A DNA stretch of 64,000 bases from positions 1-64,000 of the forward strand of contig NZ_MIHA01000023.1 in the NCBI RefSeq assembly GCF_001722335.1, read 5' to 3'. The notes under the pieces are model-generated. The model was given only the letters and a program-made list of their open reading frames with translations, ran no database searches and was not told where the DNA came from. Below are positions 9,332 through 19,098 of this stretch, piece by piece. The stretch's first letter is position 1, and each line of letters begins with the position of its first letter. This DNA comes from Mycolicibacterium flavescens. GTDB taxonomy: Bacteria > Actinomycetota > Actinomycetes > Mycobacteriales > Mycobacteriaceae. The position numbers and the translations under genes are program-made.

Positions 9332-10255
9332 TCACCCGCCGGAGCGGACACGCTCAACGACGTCGATGATGTTGTCGGAGACGAATTTCGGCTGATACAG
9401 CATCAGATTGTGTCCGCTGCCGGTGGCGACGACGTTGGCGGTACCCAGCTCGGCGGCCAGCAGATCGTTGGCGGCATGGATCTGAGCGAGCGTGTAGTTC
9501 TCCGGGGTCACCGCCGCGGGAGCGGGAAACTTGTCGGCGCTCAGCACGATCGACGGCACCCGCGGCAGCGGCGGCGCGTCGCGGATGCGGGCGAACGCGT
9601 CGCTCATCAGCACGCCTTCTCCCCCCGGTTCCGGTGGTGCCGCGGAGTCGCGTTCGAACGCCGCGTTCTGCGCGGGGCTGCCCAGCGTCATCAGGTACTC
9701 CGACACCCCGTCGACCATCACGATGCCGGCCACCAGCTGGGGATGTGTCCGGGCGAGCAGGTCGAGGATCAGCCCGCCGTAGGAGTGCGCCGCGAACACG
9801 AACGGGCCATCCAGTCCCGCCGCGCCGAGAAGCGCGACCAGGTCCTCGACGTCCTGCGCAACGGTGTGCGGCTGGTGTACCGGCGTGGACCGGTCGACGC
9901 CGTCGGGGCGTGTGTCGGGTCGGTCGTAGGCGCAGATCCGGGTGGTCCTCGCCACGGTGGGTTGCACCGCGTCGGGGCCCGCGACGAACCGGGCCTGCTC
10001 GATCAGGTCGAACCGGGAGGCCCGGATCGGGTCGTCGGGTGGGATGACGACGTTCCATACCTCGGCGTAGCTGCCCTTGCCCGGGATGACGAACACCGGC
10101 GGCGAGCCTTGCCCCTGGCACTGCAGAAACAGTTGCCGGCCGTGACCGATATCCACCGGGCCCACCGGTTCCGCGGCGGTCTGCGCGGCGACCGGCGGCG
10201 CACCGCAAGCCCCCAGGGCCAGAAGTGCGAGCGAGACGCTCAGCCATCGCCGCAC
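9332..10255 (-). CDS. Putative lipoprotein alpha/beta hydrolase
   Basis: A 307-residue exported hydrolase. The GTG start at 10255 gives MRRWLSVSLALLALGAC, a lipoprotein signal with lipobox LGAC and lipidated Cys17. The alpha/beta hydrolase core shows the oxyanion region FVIPGKGSYAEVW, CAYDRPDT, the nucleophile elbow AAHSYGG (serine) and a late histidine in GSGHNLML. It would act at the outer face of the plasma membrane on an ester substrate that is not known. It lies 10 nt after a DUF1304 gene and may end the ruvCAB transcript. Its stop is 9 nt from the convergent car stop. Confidence 0.8.
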   Translation of the reverse strand: MRRWLSVSLALLALGACGAPPVAAQTAAEPVGPVDIGHGRQLFLQCQGQGSPPVFVIPGKGSYAEVWNVVIPPDDPIRASRFDLIEQARFVAGPDAVQPTVARTTRICAYDRPDTRPDGVDRSTPVHQPHTVAQDVEDLVALLGAAGLDGPFVFAAHSYGGLILDLLARTHPQLVAGIVMVDGVSEYLMTLGSPAQNAAFERDSAAPPEPGGEGVLMSDAFARIRDAPPLPRVPSIVLSADKFPAPAAVTPENYTLAQIHAANDLLAAELGTANVVATGSGHNLMLYQPKFVSDNIIDVVERVRSGG

Positions 10256-10265
10256 CTCGATGACG

Positions 10266-10652
10266 CTACAGCGTGACGGCGATACCGAGCAGCACAACCG
10301 CGATCAGGGGGAAGACGCCCTGTACGACGGCGGCGCGTGCCTTGTCCGGCGACGACACCAGCAGGACGACGGCCGCGGCCAGCATCGAACCGACGCCGGC
10401 GAAGATGAGCGCGATGCCGACGTAGTTGTAGCCGAGCCCGCCGATCACGATGCCCGCCGCGGTGACGATCGCCAGGAACAGGTTGTAGAACCCCTGGTTG
10501 AAGGCGAGTTCCTTGGTGGCCAGCGCCTGTTCCTCGGTCAGCCCGAACGTCGCGCGGGTGCGCGGCGAGGTCCAGGTGAACGACTCCATCACCCAGATGT
10601 AGACGTGCAGCAGCGCGGCCAGCGCCGCGAAGAACAGGCCTGCGAATCCCAT
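10266..10652 (-). CDS. DUF1304 family membrane protein
   Basis: A 128-residue integral membrane protein matching DUF1304 in size and pattern: N-terminal helix (FFAALAALLHVYIWVME), the conserved FTWTSPRTRATFGLT and NQGFYNLFLA segments, then three further helices. The role of the family is unknown. The ATG at 10652 overlaps the TAA of the upstream gene by one base (TAATG), so the two are translationally coupled. The chosen start is supported by MGFAGLFFAAL beginning exactly at the first helix. Confidence 0.8.
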   Translation of the reverse strand: MGFAGLFFAALAALLHVYIWVMESFTWTSPRTRATFGLTEEQALATKELAFNQGFYNLFLAIVTAAGIVIGGLGYNYVGIALIFAGVGSMLAAAVVLLVSSPDKARAAVVQGVFPLIAVVLLGIAVTL

Positions 10653-11281
10653 TACGCACCTACGCTTTCCACGCGGACCACCGGCGGAATCGCCAACATC
10701 AACAGACCGGTCAGCGCCATCCAGGCGATCACACAGTAGGCGCCGGTGAGCCCGATCCACGTGTGCAGCAACGCGGGCACCGCGAGCACAGCCAACGCCG
10801 CCGACCATTTGGGCAGCACCGCGGTTCGCCACACGATGTAGCCGGTGGCCACGATCAGTGCGGCCGAACCGATGTGGCTGTAGTGGTACAGCCAGACCGC
10901 GAGCCCGAGGAACGGCTGCGAATACTGCACCACCGTCGCGTCGGCGAACTGCAGCGTCGCCGCAGGCACCGCGACCTCGGCCGCGAGCCCGGCGGCGGTC
11001 AGCGCGACGAACACCGCACCGCCGATCAGCGCCGCGTACACCGCCCCGGTGGGCCCGGCCGCCGAGCGCAGCATCGAGACCAGCACCGCGACGAACAGCA
11101 GACCGAACACCAGGTGCAGCAGCGGGATCGCACCATTGGTGGTGAGAAGCGATGAGGCACTGTCGAAATAGGCCTGTTCGTCGCCGGCGGCCTCCGGTGA
11201 ACCGGCCGTATACGCCGGTACCGCGGCGATCGCCGAGCAGATCCCCAGTGCTCCGCCCACCCTGATGGTGCCGCTTCCCAT
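10652..11281 (-). CDS. Hypothetical multi-pass membrane protein
   Basis: A 209-residue protein with a signal-like N terminus and about five hydrophobic helices (LLHLVFGLLFVAVLVSML, GAVYAALIGGAVFVAL, FLGLAVWLYHYSHIGSAALIVA, WSAALAVLAVPALLHTWIGL, VIAWMALTGLLMLAI). No named family was recognised. AGGAGGGG lies 8 nt before the ATG at 11281, and the ruvB stop is only 10 nt upstream. Co-transcription with ruvCAB is therefore likely, although a link to recombination is not implied. Confidence 0.75.
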   Translation of the reverse strand: MGSGTIRVGGALGICSAIAAVPAYTAGSPEAAGDEQAYFDSASSLLTTNGAIPLLHLVFGLLFVAVLVSMLRSAAGPTGAVYAALIGGAVFVALTAAGLAAEVAVPAATLQFADATVVQYSQPFLGLAVWLYHYSHIGSAALIVATGYIVWRTAVLPKWSAALAVLAVPALLHTWIGLTGAYCVIAWMALTGLLMLAIPPVVRVESVGA

Positions 11282-11291
11282 CGGTCCCCTC

Positions 11292-12356
11292 CTAGTCGAA
11301 CAACCCGACCTGTCCCAGACCGCCGGCCCCGGCGGGCGGTGTCATCCCCAGATGAGTCCAGGCCAGCGCGGTGGCGACCCGGCCGCGCGGCGTTCGCGCG
11401 ATCATCCCGGCGCGCACCAGGAACGGCTCGCACACTTCCTCGACGGTGGCCGCCTCTTCGCCGACCGCGACGGCCAGCGTCGACACCCCGACCGGTCCCC
11501 CGCCGAAACTCTTTGTCAGCGCGGTCAATACCGCGCGGTCGAGTCGGTCCAGGCCGAGCTCGTCGACGTCGTAGACCTCCAGTGCGGCCTTGGCGACGTC
11601 GCGGGTGATCACCCCGTCGGCGCGCACTTCGGCGTAGTCACGGACCCGGCGCAGCAGCCGGTTCGCGATGCGCGGGGTGCCGCGCGAGCGCCGGGCGATC
11701 TCGGCCCCAGCGTCGGCGCCGAGTTCGATGCCGAGGATGCCCGCCGATCGGCTCAGCACCCGTTCGAGTTCGGCGGGCTCGTAGAAGTCCATGTGGGCGG
11801 TGAAGCCGAACCGGTCGCGCAGCGGGCCGGTCAGCGCCCCCGACCGGGTGGTCGCCCCGACGAGGGTGAACGGCGCGACCTCCAACGGAATCGAGGTGGC
11901 CCCGGGGCCCTTGCCGACGACGACGTCGACCCGGAAGTCTTCCATCGCCAGGTAGAGCATCTCCTCGGCCGGCCGCGCGATGCGGTGGATCTCGTCGATG
12001 AACAACACGTCGTGCTCGACCAGGTTCGACAGCATCGCGGCCAGATCACCGGCGCGTTCGAGCGCGGGCCCGGAGGTGACCCGCAGCGACGAGCCGAGTT
12101 CGGCCGCGATGATCATCGCCAGCGACGTCTTGCCGAGCCCGGGTGGACCGGAGAGCAGGATGTGATCCGGTGTGCCGCCGCGGTTCTTGGCGCCCTCGAT
12201 CACCAGCTGGAGCTGTTCGCGCACGCGGGCCTGGCCGATGAACTCGCGCAGCGAGCGCGGCCGCAGGCTGGCGTCGATGTCGCCCTCGCCGACGGTCAGT
12301 GCCGGCGAGACCTCGCGCTCCTCGGGTGCGTCGTCGTCGTCGGTGAACCGGCTCAT
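11292..12356 (-). CDS. ruvB: Holliday junction branch migration ATPase RuvB
   Basis: The AAA+ motor (354 aa) that drives Holliday junction branch migration with RuvA. Walker A is [10 protein letters not shown] (about 69-78), Walker B is LFIDEIHR (about 118-125), sensor 1 lies in [19 protein letters not shown] and the arginine finger region follows. The C-terminal winged helix includes the conserved RTPRGRVAT. Residues 1-20 are a variable acidic extension. It follows ruvA after 3 nt and is the last ruv gene of the operon. Confidence 0.97.
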   Translation of the reverse strand: MSRFTDDDDAPEEREVSPALTVGEGDIDASLRPRSLREFIGQARVREQLQLVIEGAKNRGGTPDHILLSGPPGLGKTSLAMIIAAELGSSLRVTSGPALERAGDLAAMLSNLVEHDVLFIDEIHRIARPAEEMLYLAMEDFRVDVVVGKGPGATSIPLEVAPFTLVGATTRSGALTGPLRDRFGFTAHMDFYEPAELERVLSRSAGILGIELGADAGAEIARRSRGTPRIANRLLRRVRDYAEVRADGVITRDVAKAALEVYDVDELGLDRLDRAVLTALTKSFGGGPVGVSTLAVAVGEEAATVEEVCEPFLVRAGMIARTPRGRVATALAWTHLGMTPPAGAGGLGQVGLFD

Positions 12357-12359
12357 CGG

Positions 12360-12947
12360 TTACTTCTTACCCAGCATCGACAGTGCGGCGCGCAGCGCGG
12401 TGGACTGGGTGGCCTCCGGATCGTTGGCCAGCACCTTGTCGGTGGCCTCCTCGGCCTGTTTGACCGCGAAACCCAGCCCGACGAGCGCCTCGACCACCGG
12501 GGTGCGCACCGAATGCCCGCTCACCGTCGTCGCGCCCGACGGCGAGGACAGCCCGACCTTGTCGCGCAGGCTCAGCGCCATCAGCTCGGCGGTCTTCTTG
12601 CCGACCTTCGGGATTCGGGTCAGCGCGGTGATGTCGGCGTCGCCGATCGCCTGGCGCAGCGTGGGGCCGTCGTACATGGCCAGCGCGCCCAGCGCGATGC
12701 TCGGCCCGATCCCGGAGACGCCCAGCAGGGTCAGGAACAGGTCGCGGGCATCGGCGTCGGCGAACCCGTACAGCGTCTGGGAGTCCTCGCGCACGATCAT
12801 CGCGGTGATCAGCCGGGCTTCGCTGCCGCGGCGCAGCGTGGCCAGCGTCGACGGGGTCGCCATCACCTTGTAGCCCACGCCCGCGGCCTCGATCACCACG
12901 TGGTCGAGTGCGATGTCGAGAACCTCACCGCGTACCGATGCGATCAT
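12360..12947 (-). CDS. ruvA: Holliday junction binding protein RuvA
   Basis: A 195-residue protein that forms the tetrameric clamp on four-way junctions and loads RuvB. It has the N-terminal OB fold ([26 protein letters not shown]), two helix-hairpin-helix motifs ([16 protein letters not shown] and [14 protein letters not shown]) and the C-terminal RuvB-binding three-helix domain ([12 protein letters not shown] to the end). It overlaps ruvC by 4 nt, consistent with coupled translation. Confidence 0.97.
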   Translation of the reverse strand: MIASVRGEVLDIALDHVVIEAAGVGYKVMATPSTLATLRRGSEARLITAMIVREDSQTLYGFADADARDLFLTLLGVSGIGPSIALGALAMYDGPTLRQAIGDADITALTRIPKVGKKTAELMALSLRDKVGLSSPSGATTVSGHSVRTPVVEALVGLGFAVKQAEEATDKVLANDPEATQSTALRAALSMLGKK

Positions 12948-13510
12948 CGTGTCGCCTTCGCTTTCGCCTTGAGGGTGGCCCGGTATTTGCGTTGCTGCTC
13001 GGCGGCCAACGCCTCCGCGGCCGCCATCCGCGCGATCATCGGGGCGCGCCAGCAGTGGCAGATAGCCAGCGCCAGCGCGTCGGCCGCGTCGGCCGGTGTC
13101 GGTTTGGTCTGCAGCGCAAGGATTCTGGTGACCATGGCGGTGACCTGAGCTTTGTCGGCGTTGCCGTTGCCGGTGACCGCGGCCTTGACTTCGCTCGGCG
13201 TGTGGAAGTGCACGTCGATGTCGCGTCGGGCGGCGGCCAGCGCGATGACGCCGCCGGCCTGGGCGGTGCCCATCGCGGTGTTGGCGTTCTGGTTGGCGAA
13301 CACCCGCTCGATCGCGATGACGTCGGGCCGGTGGGTGTCCATCCAGTACTCGACCGCTTCGCTGATCGCCAGCAGCCGGCGGTGCAGCGGCTCGTCGGAC
13401 GGGGTGCGCACCACGTCGACGTCCAGGGCGACGACCTGCCGGCCCTTACCGCTCTCGATGACGGACAGGCCGCACCGCGTCAACCCGGGGTCGACTCCCA
13501 TCACACGCAC
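12944..13510 (-). CDS. ruvC: Holliday junction resolvase RuvC
   Basis: A 188-residue endonuclease that cuts Holliday junctions symmetrically. The RNase H-like fold opens with [14 protein letters not shown] (catalytic Asp7); E68 in AIERVF and the aspartates in [14 protein letters not shown] complete the metal site. The GTG at 13510 fits known mycobacterial RuvC N termini; the open frame continues far upstream but has no family sequence. First gene of ruvC-ruvA-ruvB. About 230 nt separate it from the divergent channel gene; promoters for both probably lie there, though none was identified by eye. Confidence 0.96.
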   Translation of the reverse strand: MRVMGVDPGLTRCGLSVIESGKGRQVVALDVDVVRTPSDEPLHRRLLAISEAVEYWMDTHRPDVIAIERVFANQNANTAMGTAQAGGVIALAAARRDIDVHFHTPSEVKAAVTGNGNADKAQVTAMVTRILALQTKPTPADAADALALAICHCWRAPMIARMAAAEALAAEQQRKYRATLKAKAKATR

Positions 13511-13757
13511 GCCAGGCCCCTTCTGTGAACATCTGTTCGAGAGCTTAGCCGCCGCGCCGGACACCGCCGGGCAGGACACGCCGCTTGACTTCGCACACCG
13601 CACCGGCTGTGTCACGCACCACTGCCACGCAGTAATTGTGCTTGTGAGACGGCCGATTCCGCGCGCGACGCCCCGGATTGAGATGTGACTCGGACGGGTA
13701 TCGCGGCTAGCGTCGCGAAAAGACCTGACCCCGATTCGTGGAGTGAACCTCATCCCC

Positions 13758-14984
13758 ATGCCGGACGAGACCGAACTGCAGACCGCAAGCAATATCGCCG
13801 TCACCGCCGCCTGGGCGGCCGGTGCGATCGCCGCTGTGTACGTGTTCGGGGTGATCGTGACCTGGGTGCTGGCCCGGATCAGCCGCCGTAGCGATCTGAT
13901 CCGCGACATCGAGATCCTCACCCGCAAGCCGGTGCGCATGCTGATGATGGTGATCGCCGCCACGGTCGCGGTCCGGCGCACCTCGGACACGTCCGACAGC
14001 TGGCGCGGCTGGGTCGACCACTGGCTGTTGATCCTGCTCCTGGCGTCGATCACGTGGCTGATGACAGGCCTGGTGCGGGTCGTCGAGCGGCGGATGATCG
14101 CGCGCTACGGCGGCGGTGGCGAGGAGATCTCCGACGCCGACCGGCTGTGGCGACGGGTGCGCACGCAGGTCACCGTGCTTCGGCGGCTCGCGATCGCAGT
14201 CGTCGTCGTCCTCGGCGGCGCGGCGATCCTGATGACCTTCCCGTCGTTCTCGGACATCGGCACGACGGTGTTCGCCTCCGCCGGTGTGTTGTCGGTGGTC
14301 GCCGGCCTGGCCGCGCAGACGTCGCTGGGTGCGGTGTTCGCCGGTATGCAGATCGCGTTCTCCGGGGCGATCCGCGTCGGGGACATCGTGCAGCTCGAGA
14401 ACGGTCAGTGGTGGGGCCGCATCGAGGAGATCACGCTGACCTACGTCGTCGTGCGGATCTGGGACGAGCGGCGCCTGGTGCTGCCGTCGAGCTACTTCAC
14501 CACCGAGCCGTTCGAGAACTGGACGCGCAGCGCCACCGAGATCATGGGCACCGTCGAGTTCGATGTCGACTTCAACGTCCCGATCAACGACATGCGCGCC
14601 GAGCTGGACCGGCTGCTGTCCGAGAGCGACCTGTGGGACGGCCGCCGCGGCGTGCTGCAGGTGACCGACGCGGTCGGCGGTGTGGTCCGCGTCCGCGTCG
14701 TCGTCAGCGCCCACAACGCCGGGGCGCTCTACGACCTGCAGTGCGCCGTGCGCGAGGGCCTGGTCGACTGGGTGCAGCGCACTGGAGGCGTGGTGCCGAT
14801 CCAGCGCATCCAGCCCGCCGCGCCGCCGCCGGAGCCGCAGGCACGTCGCGAAGCCGGTGAGACCAAGCGGGTGGCCGCGGGCATCTTCTCCGGCAGCCCG
14901 GAAGCCGAGGAGCGGGCCAAGGCGTTCGACCACACAGTCGACTGCGAGGACGACGAACTCGTGCGGTCCAACGGCAGCCACTGA
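13758..14984 (+). CDS. MscS family mechanosensitive channel protein
   Basis: About 408 residues. Transmembrane helices near 13-36, 55-70, 86-105 and 148-165 are followed by the MscS pore helix ([35 protein letters not shown]) and the beta domain ([40 protein letters not shown]). It probably releases solutes at hypo-osmotic shock or senses membrane tension. The start is uncertain: ATG 13758 is used; an in-frame GTG at 13743 adds five residues, and the nearest GGAG is not well spaced for either. A charged tail of about 60 residues follows the beta domain. Confidence 0.85.
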   Translation: MPDETELQTASNIAVTAAWAAGAIAAVYVFGVIVTWVLARISRRSDLIRDIEILTRKPVRMLMMVIAATVAVRRTSDTSDSWRGWVDHWLLILLLASITWLMTGLVRVVERRMIARYGGGGEEISDADRLWRRVRTQVTVLRRLAIAVVVVLGGAAILMTFPSFSDIGTTVFASAGVLSVVAGLAAQTSLGAVFAGMQIAFSGAIRVGDIVQLENGQWWGRIEEITLTYVVVRIWDERRLVLPSSYFTTEPFENWTRSATEIMGTVEFDVDFNVPINDMRAELDRLLSESDLWDGRRGVLQVTDAVGGVVRVRVVVSAHNAGALYDLQCAVREGLVDWVQRTGGVVPIQRIQPAAPPPEPQARREAGETKRVAAGIFSGSPEAEERAKAFDHTVDCEDDELVRSNGSH

Positions 14985-15008
14985 CCGGCCGGGCCCGATA
15001 ATGAGCGG

Positions 15009-15410
15009 ATGACGTTCAGCGGGCCGACCGAGGACCGGCAACTGATCCGGGAACGCCTCGAGAACTACAGCGACGCGGTGACCCGCAAAGATCTCGAGGC
15101 GTACCTGGCGTGCTGGACCGACGACGGCCGTCGCACCGGCTCCGGCGGCGAGTGCCGCGGCAAGGACGAGCTACGCGAGCACTGGCACGGCATCTTCACC
15201 GCGATCGAGCAGATGGCGTTCTTCACGCAGATGGCGTCGCTGAGCGTGCAGGGCGAGCGCGCCGAGGCGCGGTCGTACTGCCTGGAGTTCCTGCGGCTGC
15301 GTGATCAACCCGTGCGGCAACTGGTCGGCGAGTACGTCGACGAGTTGGTGCGGGTCGACGGCGACTGGCTGTTCGCCCACCGCCACTACCGGGTCGCGAT
15401 GAACCTCTAA
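15009..15410 (+). CDS. SnoaL-like / NTF2-fold protein
   Basis: A 133-residue single-domain protein with the NTF2-like cone fold pattern: N-terminal helices ([20 protein letters not shown]), [14 protein letters not shown], the [13 protein letters not shown] segment, then beta strands ending [11 protein letters not shown]. Members of this family are ligand-binding proteins or small hydratases/isomerases; the ligand here is unknown. Its TAA overlaps the stop of the convergent yebC by 3 nt. Confidence 0.75.
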   Translation: MTFSGPTEDRQLIRERLENYSDAVTRKDLEAYLACWTDDGRRTGSGGECRGKDELREHWHGIFTAIEQMAFFTQMASLSVQGERAEARSYCLEFLRLRDQPVRQLVGEYVDELVRVDGDWLFAHRHYRVAMNL

Positions 15411-16162
15411 TCCTCGTCGAGTTCGGCGGCGACCTCGTCGGAGATGTCGATGTTGGTGTAGACGTCCTGGACGTCGTCGAGGTCCTCGAGCGCGTCGACC
15501 AGCTTCATGATCTTGCGTGCGCCGTCGGCGTCGAGCGGGACGGTGACCGAGGGCTCGAAACCCGCCTCGGCGGACTCGTAGTCGATGCCGGCATCCTGCA
15601 AAGCCGTGCGTACCGCGACGAGATCAGTTGGCTCGCACAGGATTTGGTAGCTGTCACCGAGATCGGTGACGTCCTCGGCGCCCGCCTCGAGCACGGCCGT
15701 CAACACGTCGTCCTCGCTGAGGTCGTTCTTCTCCAGCGTGATGACGCCCTTGCGGGAGAACAGGTAGGCCACCGAGCCGGGGTCGGCCATGTTGCCGCCG
15801 TTGCGGGTCATCGCGACCCGCACCTCACCGGCCGCGCGGTTGCGGTTGTCGGTCAGGCACTCGATGAGCACCGCGACGCCGTTGGGGCCGTACCCCTCGT
15901 ACGTGATGTTCTGGTACTCGGCGCCGCCGGCTTCCTCACCGCTGCCGCGCTTGCGGGCGCGTTCGATGTTGTCGTTGGGCACCGACGACTTCTTGGCCTT
16001 CTGGATGGCGTCGTAGAGCGTCGGGTTGCCGGCCGGGTCGCCGCCGCCGACACGCGCGGCGACCTCGATGTTCTTGATCAGCTTGGCGAACATCTTGCCG
16101 CGTCGGGCGTCGATGACCGCCTTTTTGTGCTTGGTGGTGGCCCACTTGGAATGGCCGCTCAT
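15407..16162 (-). CDS. yebC: YebC/PmpR family transcriptional regulator or translation factor
   Basis: A 251-residue cytoplasmic protein of the universal YebC family, annotated as transcriptional regulators, with recent work on relatives pointing to a role in translation of proline-rich stretches. The hallmark N terminus [22 protein letters not shown] is present, as are [25 protein letters not shown] and [14 protein letters not shown], and the acidic C terminus. M. tuberculosis has the same gene near pdxT and tesB. Stop codons of yebC and the SnoaL gene overlap. Confidence 0.95.
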   Translation of the reverse strand: MSGHSKWATTKHKKAVIDARRGKMFAKLIKNIEVAARVGGGDPAGNPTLYDAIQKAKKSSVPNDNIERARKRGSGEEAGGAEYQNITYEGYGPNGVAVLIECLTDNRNRAAGEVRVAMTRNGGNMADPGSVAYLFSRKGVITLEKNDLSEDDVLTAVLEAGAEDVTDLGDSYQILCEPTDLVAVRTALQDAGIDYESAEAGFEPSVTVPLDADGARKIMKLVDALEDLDDVQDVYTNIDISDEVAAELDED

Positions 16163-16235
16163 GCAGGTAGTACCTCTCCTGTGCGCTGATTCGTGCGCTA
16201 AGTCCGCCCGACGAGTCTACGTGGAGGTTTGTCGG

Positions 16236-16670
16236 CTACCGCACAGCGTCGGGCGACGTCAACGCCACAATCCGGTAGCCGACCGCGGCGGGCCAGGCCA
16301 GGTGGCCGTGCACGTGCACCTGGATCCAGGTCGGGGCGCCCGACGGATCGTCGGTGAAGGTCGCGGCGGCGTGGACGATCGCCCCGGTCTCCCCCGACGC
16401 CTGCAGCAGCACCGACACCGACAGCGACGCTTCCGCCAGGGCGGTGCGCTCGTAGGGCAGGCTGTCCGGGACGAAGAACGACGCCGAGAAGTTCGGCGTG
16501 CGGATTCCCTTCGGCGCGTTGGGTGCTCGACGCATCGTCAGGCCGGTGATGATCGGCTTGCCGTCGAACCAGGCGGTGCCGACGTATTCGGTGCGCCGCG
16601 CGGGGCTGCCGTCGGGCCTGCTCACCAGCGTGTCGATTCGCGGTTGCGGTTCCACCTCGACCAGCGTCAT
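16236..16670 (-). CDS. Conserved hypothetical protein
   Basis: A 144-residue protein with alternating beta-strand character (TEYVGTAWFDGKPIITGLTM, ALAEASLSVSVLLQAS, IVHAAATFTDDPSGAPTWIQVHV). No family is recognised and there is no signal peptide. It overlaps the upstream TetR gene by 4 nt, so the two form a transcription unit; a ligand-linked role is possible but not shown. Confidence 0.55.
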   Translation of the reverse strand: MTLVEVEPQPRIDTLVSRPDGSPARRTEYVGTAWFDGKPIITGLTMRRAPNAPKGIRTPNFSASFFVPDSLPYERTALAEASLSVSVLLQASGETGAIVHAAATFTDDPSGAPTWIQVHVHGHLAWPAAVGYRIVALTSPDAVR

Positions 16671-17263
16671 GTGAGTTCCCCGTCGACGTAGCGCTGCAGG
16701 TTCGGCGCGACCGCAGCGATCAGGTCATCTTCACTCATCGAGGCGACGGGGTCGATCTTCCAAACAAAACGCATCATCGCCAGCCCCATGATCTGCGACG
16801 AGATCAGGCCGCTGCGCCTCAGCCGGTCCTCGTCGTTCACACCCAATTGTGAGACGCCGATCAGGCTGGACTCCACGACGCGACGCAGCTTGTCGCGGGT
16901 GGACTCCTCGTGCGCGGCGGTCAGCAGCACGGCCCGCAGGACCGGACCGATCTCGTCATCGCGCCAGGCACCGAGCATCAGCCGCAGCAGAGCCGCGCCC
17001 AGTTCATCGACCGGGGTGGTCCAGGTTTCGGCGACGCTTCGCAGCCAGCGCTGCGGCGGGTCGGTCGCCGCGTCGAGCAGCCGTTCCTTCGAAACGAAGT
17101 AGTGGTAGACGAGCGCCGGGTCGACATCTGCGGTGCGCGCGACGGCCCGCATCGTCGTGCCCGCCCAGCCGTGCTGTGCGAACTGCTCGCGGGCGGCGGT
17201 CAGGATGCGCGCCGCGAGCACCCCGCGTTCGTCGCGCGGCCCGGGCGCCGGCTTTCTGGCCAT
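16667..17263 (-). CDS. TetR family transcriptional regulator
   Basis: A 198-residue regulator. Residues 15-60 form the TetR helix-turn-helix (ILTAAREQFAQHGWAGTTMRAVARTADVDPALVYHYFVSKERLL). The C-terminal ligand/dimer domain includes LGAALLRLMLGAWRDDE and SQIMGLAMMRFVW, a pattern common in mycobacterial TetR proteins. It is divergent from a CocE-type hydrolase across a 62-nt gap filled by a 44-bp near-palindrome, which makes local repression of that hydrolase and of itself the simplest model. Confidence 0.9.
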   Translation of the reverse strand: MARKPAPGPRDERGVLAARILTAAREQFAQHGWAGTTMRAVARTADVDPALVYHYFVSKERLLDAATDPPQRWLRSVAETWTTPVDELGAALLRLMLGAWRDDEIGPVLRAVLLTAAHEESTRDKLRRVVESSLIGVSQLGVNDEDRLRRSGLISSQIMGLAMMRFVWKIDPVASMSEDDLIAAVAPNLQRYVDGELT

Positions 17264-17280
17264 ACGCGAAGGTTAACAGA

Positions 17281-17324
17281 AGTTTCACGTTGCGTTGAGA
17301 CTAGTTTCAACGTAGCGTGAAACT
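17281..17324. promoter_or_regulatory. Double TetR-type operator
   Basis: A 44-bp inverted repeat centred between 17302 and 17303; 19 of 22 positions pair between halves. Each 22-bp half (both begin AGTTTCA) is itself an imperfect palindrome, giving two adjacent operator sites, which would allow two TetR dimers to bind. It ends 1 nt before the ATG of the hydrolase gene and starts 17 nt from the tetR start, so binding would block both. Confidence 0.75.
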
Positions 17325-17325
17325 C

Positions 17326-19047
17326 ATGGGAACGACGCCCCTCAACGGCCCGCAGGACACCGGACGGCCGTACCGCAACCTCAGCCGGCCGCAATACCGA
17401 GTGCGCCACGATGTCAATGTCGCGGTTGCGGTCCGCGACGGCGTGACGCTGATGGCCGACGTGCATCGACCCGAATCCGCGCAGCGCTTCCCCGCCCTCA
17501 TCGCCGCGTCGCCGTACCCGCGCCAGATCCAGGACCTCGGCGCGCCGGCCGGCTTCATCGAAGCGGGCGTCACCGACTTCTGGGTGACCCGCGGCTACGT
17601 GCACGTCATCGCGAACGTCCGCGGTACCGGCGGATCCGGCGGCACCTTCGGCTTCTTCGACGGTCAGGAGCGGCGGGACATGTACGACCTCGTCGAGTGG
17701 GTCGCCGCCCAACCCTGGTGCGACGGCACCGTCGGCATGATCGGCATCAGTTACTTCGCGATGACCCAACTGGAGGCCGCCGTCGAGCGCCCGCCCCATC
17801 TGCGGGCGATCTTCCCCGTCGCGGCAACCGCGGACCTCTACGAGGCGGCGACCCACCACGGTCTGTTCAGCTCCTCGTTCGTGACGCCGTTTCTGTCGAT
17901 GATGGGACTGACCGCCGCCCGCAGCGACGCGTTCTGGCGCAGCCGGCCGCTGAAGCTGGCCCGCAAGGTGCTCAATTTCCCTGCGCTGCACCGCAAATTC
18001 GGCACGATGAACGGCGAGTCCGCGGTCACGATGATGCGTCAGCTGCTCAAACTGCCCCACGATCCGCACCCGTGGGACGACCTGTGGCTCGACGTCGCCG
18101 CCAGGCACCCTGTGCGCGACGAGTGGTGGGACGAACGCGATCTCACCGACCTGTTGGAGCGCATCGACATCCCGGTGTACCTCGGTTGCGACTGGGAGAA
18201 CGTGCCGTTGCACCTGCCCTCGACATTCGCCTGTTGGAAAGGGTTGGCGCACAATCCGAATGTGCGCATGGCGCTGCTCGGCCGGCACGGGTTGACCTGG
18301 CCGTGGGAGAGCCTGCACACGGAGGCGCTGGCCTGGTACGACCACTGGCTGAAGGGACGCGACACCGGCATCATGTCCGGCCCGCCCGTCCGCTACGTGC
18401 TGCCCGGCGCCGACGGCTGGCACACGAGCGCCGAGTGGCCCCCGGAGGCGACCACGTTCACCGAGTGGGCGCTGCGGGCCGACGGCACGCTCGACGCCGC
18501 CGACGAGGGTGAGGCCGGAGCCCGGGAGTACCTGGTGCTCGGCGCCGGCCTCAACCGCGCGAAGTCAAGCCCCATCGATCCGCCCGGCTTCCTGGTGTGG
18601 ACCAGCGCGCCGCTGGAGGGCGCGCTCGACGTGGTCGGCGACCTGGAGCTGCGACTGGTGGCCGCGGCGACCGCGGCGGACACCGCGTGGATGGCGACGC
18701 TGCAGTGCGTAGCCGTCGACGGCACCGTCTCGGAGGTGACCGCCGGTTGGGTGCGAGCGAGCCTGCGCGAAGTCGACGACGCCGCGAGCCGGCCGGGTGC
18801 GCCGGTGCTGCCGTGTCGCATACCCGCGGCGGTCCCCGTCGGCGAACCGGTCGAATACCGCATCCCGCTGGTCCCCAATGCCCGCCGTTTCGGGCCCGGG
18901 GAGCGGATTCGGCTGGTGCTGACCAGCGACGATCAGGACCCGCGGACGCCCGCGATCATGGACTTCCGCCATGCCAGCGTGGGAACCAGCAGTGTGAACA
19001 CAGTGCTGTCGGCGTCCCGGCTGATCCTTCCCACGCGGACCTGTTAG
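17326..19047 (+). CDS. CocE/NonD family hydrolase (X-Pro dipeptidyl-peptidase S15-like)
   Basis: A 573-residue serine hydrolase. The N-terminal alpha/beta domain starts with the family segment VAVRDGVTLMADVHRP, continues through VRGTGGSGG and has the nucleophile in GMIGISYFAMTQ (S142). The C-terminal jelly-roll domain carries the conserved RLVLTSDDQDPRTP and DFRHASVG. Members hydrolyse esters or amides such as cocaine, glutaryl-ACA or X-Pro peptides; the substrate here is unknown. ATG 17326 is preferred; an in-frame GTG at 17317 lies inside the operator. It is probably repressed by the divergent TetR. Confidence 0.88.
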   Translation: MGTTPLNGPQDTGRPYRNLSRPQYRVRHDVNVAVAVRDGVTLMADVHRPESAQRFPALIAASPYPRQIQDLGAPAGFIEAGVTDFWVTRGYVHVIANVRGTGGSGGTFGFFDGQERRDMYDLVEWVAAQPWCDGTVGMIGISYFAMTQLEAAVERPPHLRAIFPVAATADLYEAATHHGLFSSSFVTPFLSMMGLTAARSDAFWRSRPLKLARKVLNFPALHRKFGTMNGESAVTMMRQLLKLPHDPHPWDDLWLDVAARHPVRDEWWDERDLTDLLERIDIPVYLGCDWENVPLHLPSTFACWKGLAHNPNVRMALLGRHGLTWPWESLHTEALAWYDHWLKGRDTGIMSGPPVRYVLPGADGWHTSAEWPPEATTFTEWALRADGTLDAADEGEAGAREYLVLGAGLNRAKSSPIDPPGFLVWTSAPLEGALDVVGDLELRLVAAATAADTAWMATLQCVAVDGTVSEVTAGWVRASLREVDDAASRPGAPVLPCRIPAAVPVGEPVEYRIPLVPNARRFGPGERIRLVLTSDDQDPRTPAIMDFRHASVGTSSVNTVLSASRLILPTRTC

Positions 19048-19073
19048 CCCGACCACAGTGATTTCCGTCCCAA

Positions 19074-19089
19074 CTTACTCCGGAGTAAG
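19074..19089. promoter_or_regulatory. 16-bp perfect palindrome before fadE
   Basis: CTTACTCCGGAGTAAG is a perfect palindrome 9 nt before the ATG of the acyl-CoA dehydrogenase gene. Its position fits an operator bound by a dimeric regulator, with a very short or no 5' leader on the mRNA. The cognate regulator is not in the immediate vicinity; the TetR at 16.7 kb uses an unrelated sequence. Confidence 0.6.
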
Positions 19090-19098
19090 ATCGCCGGC

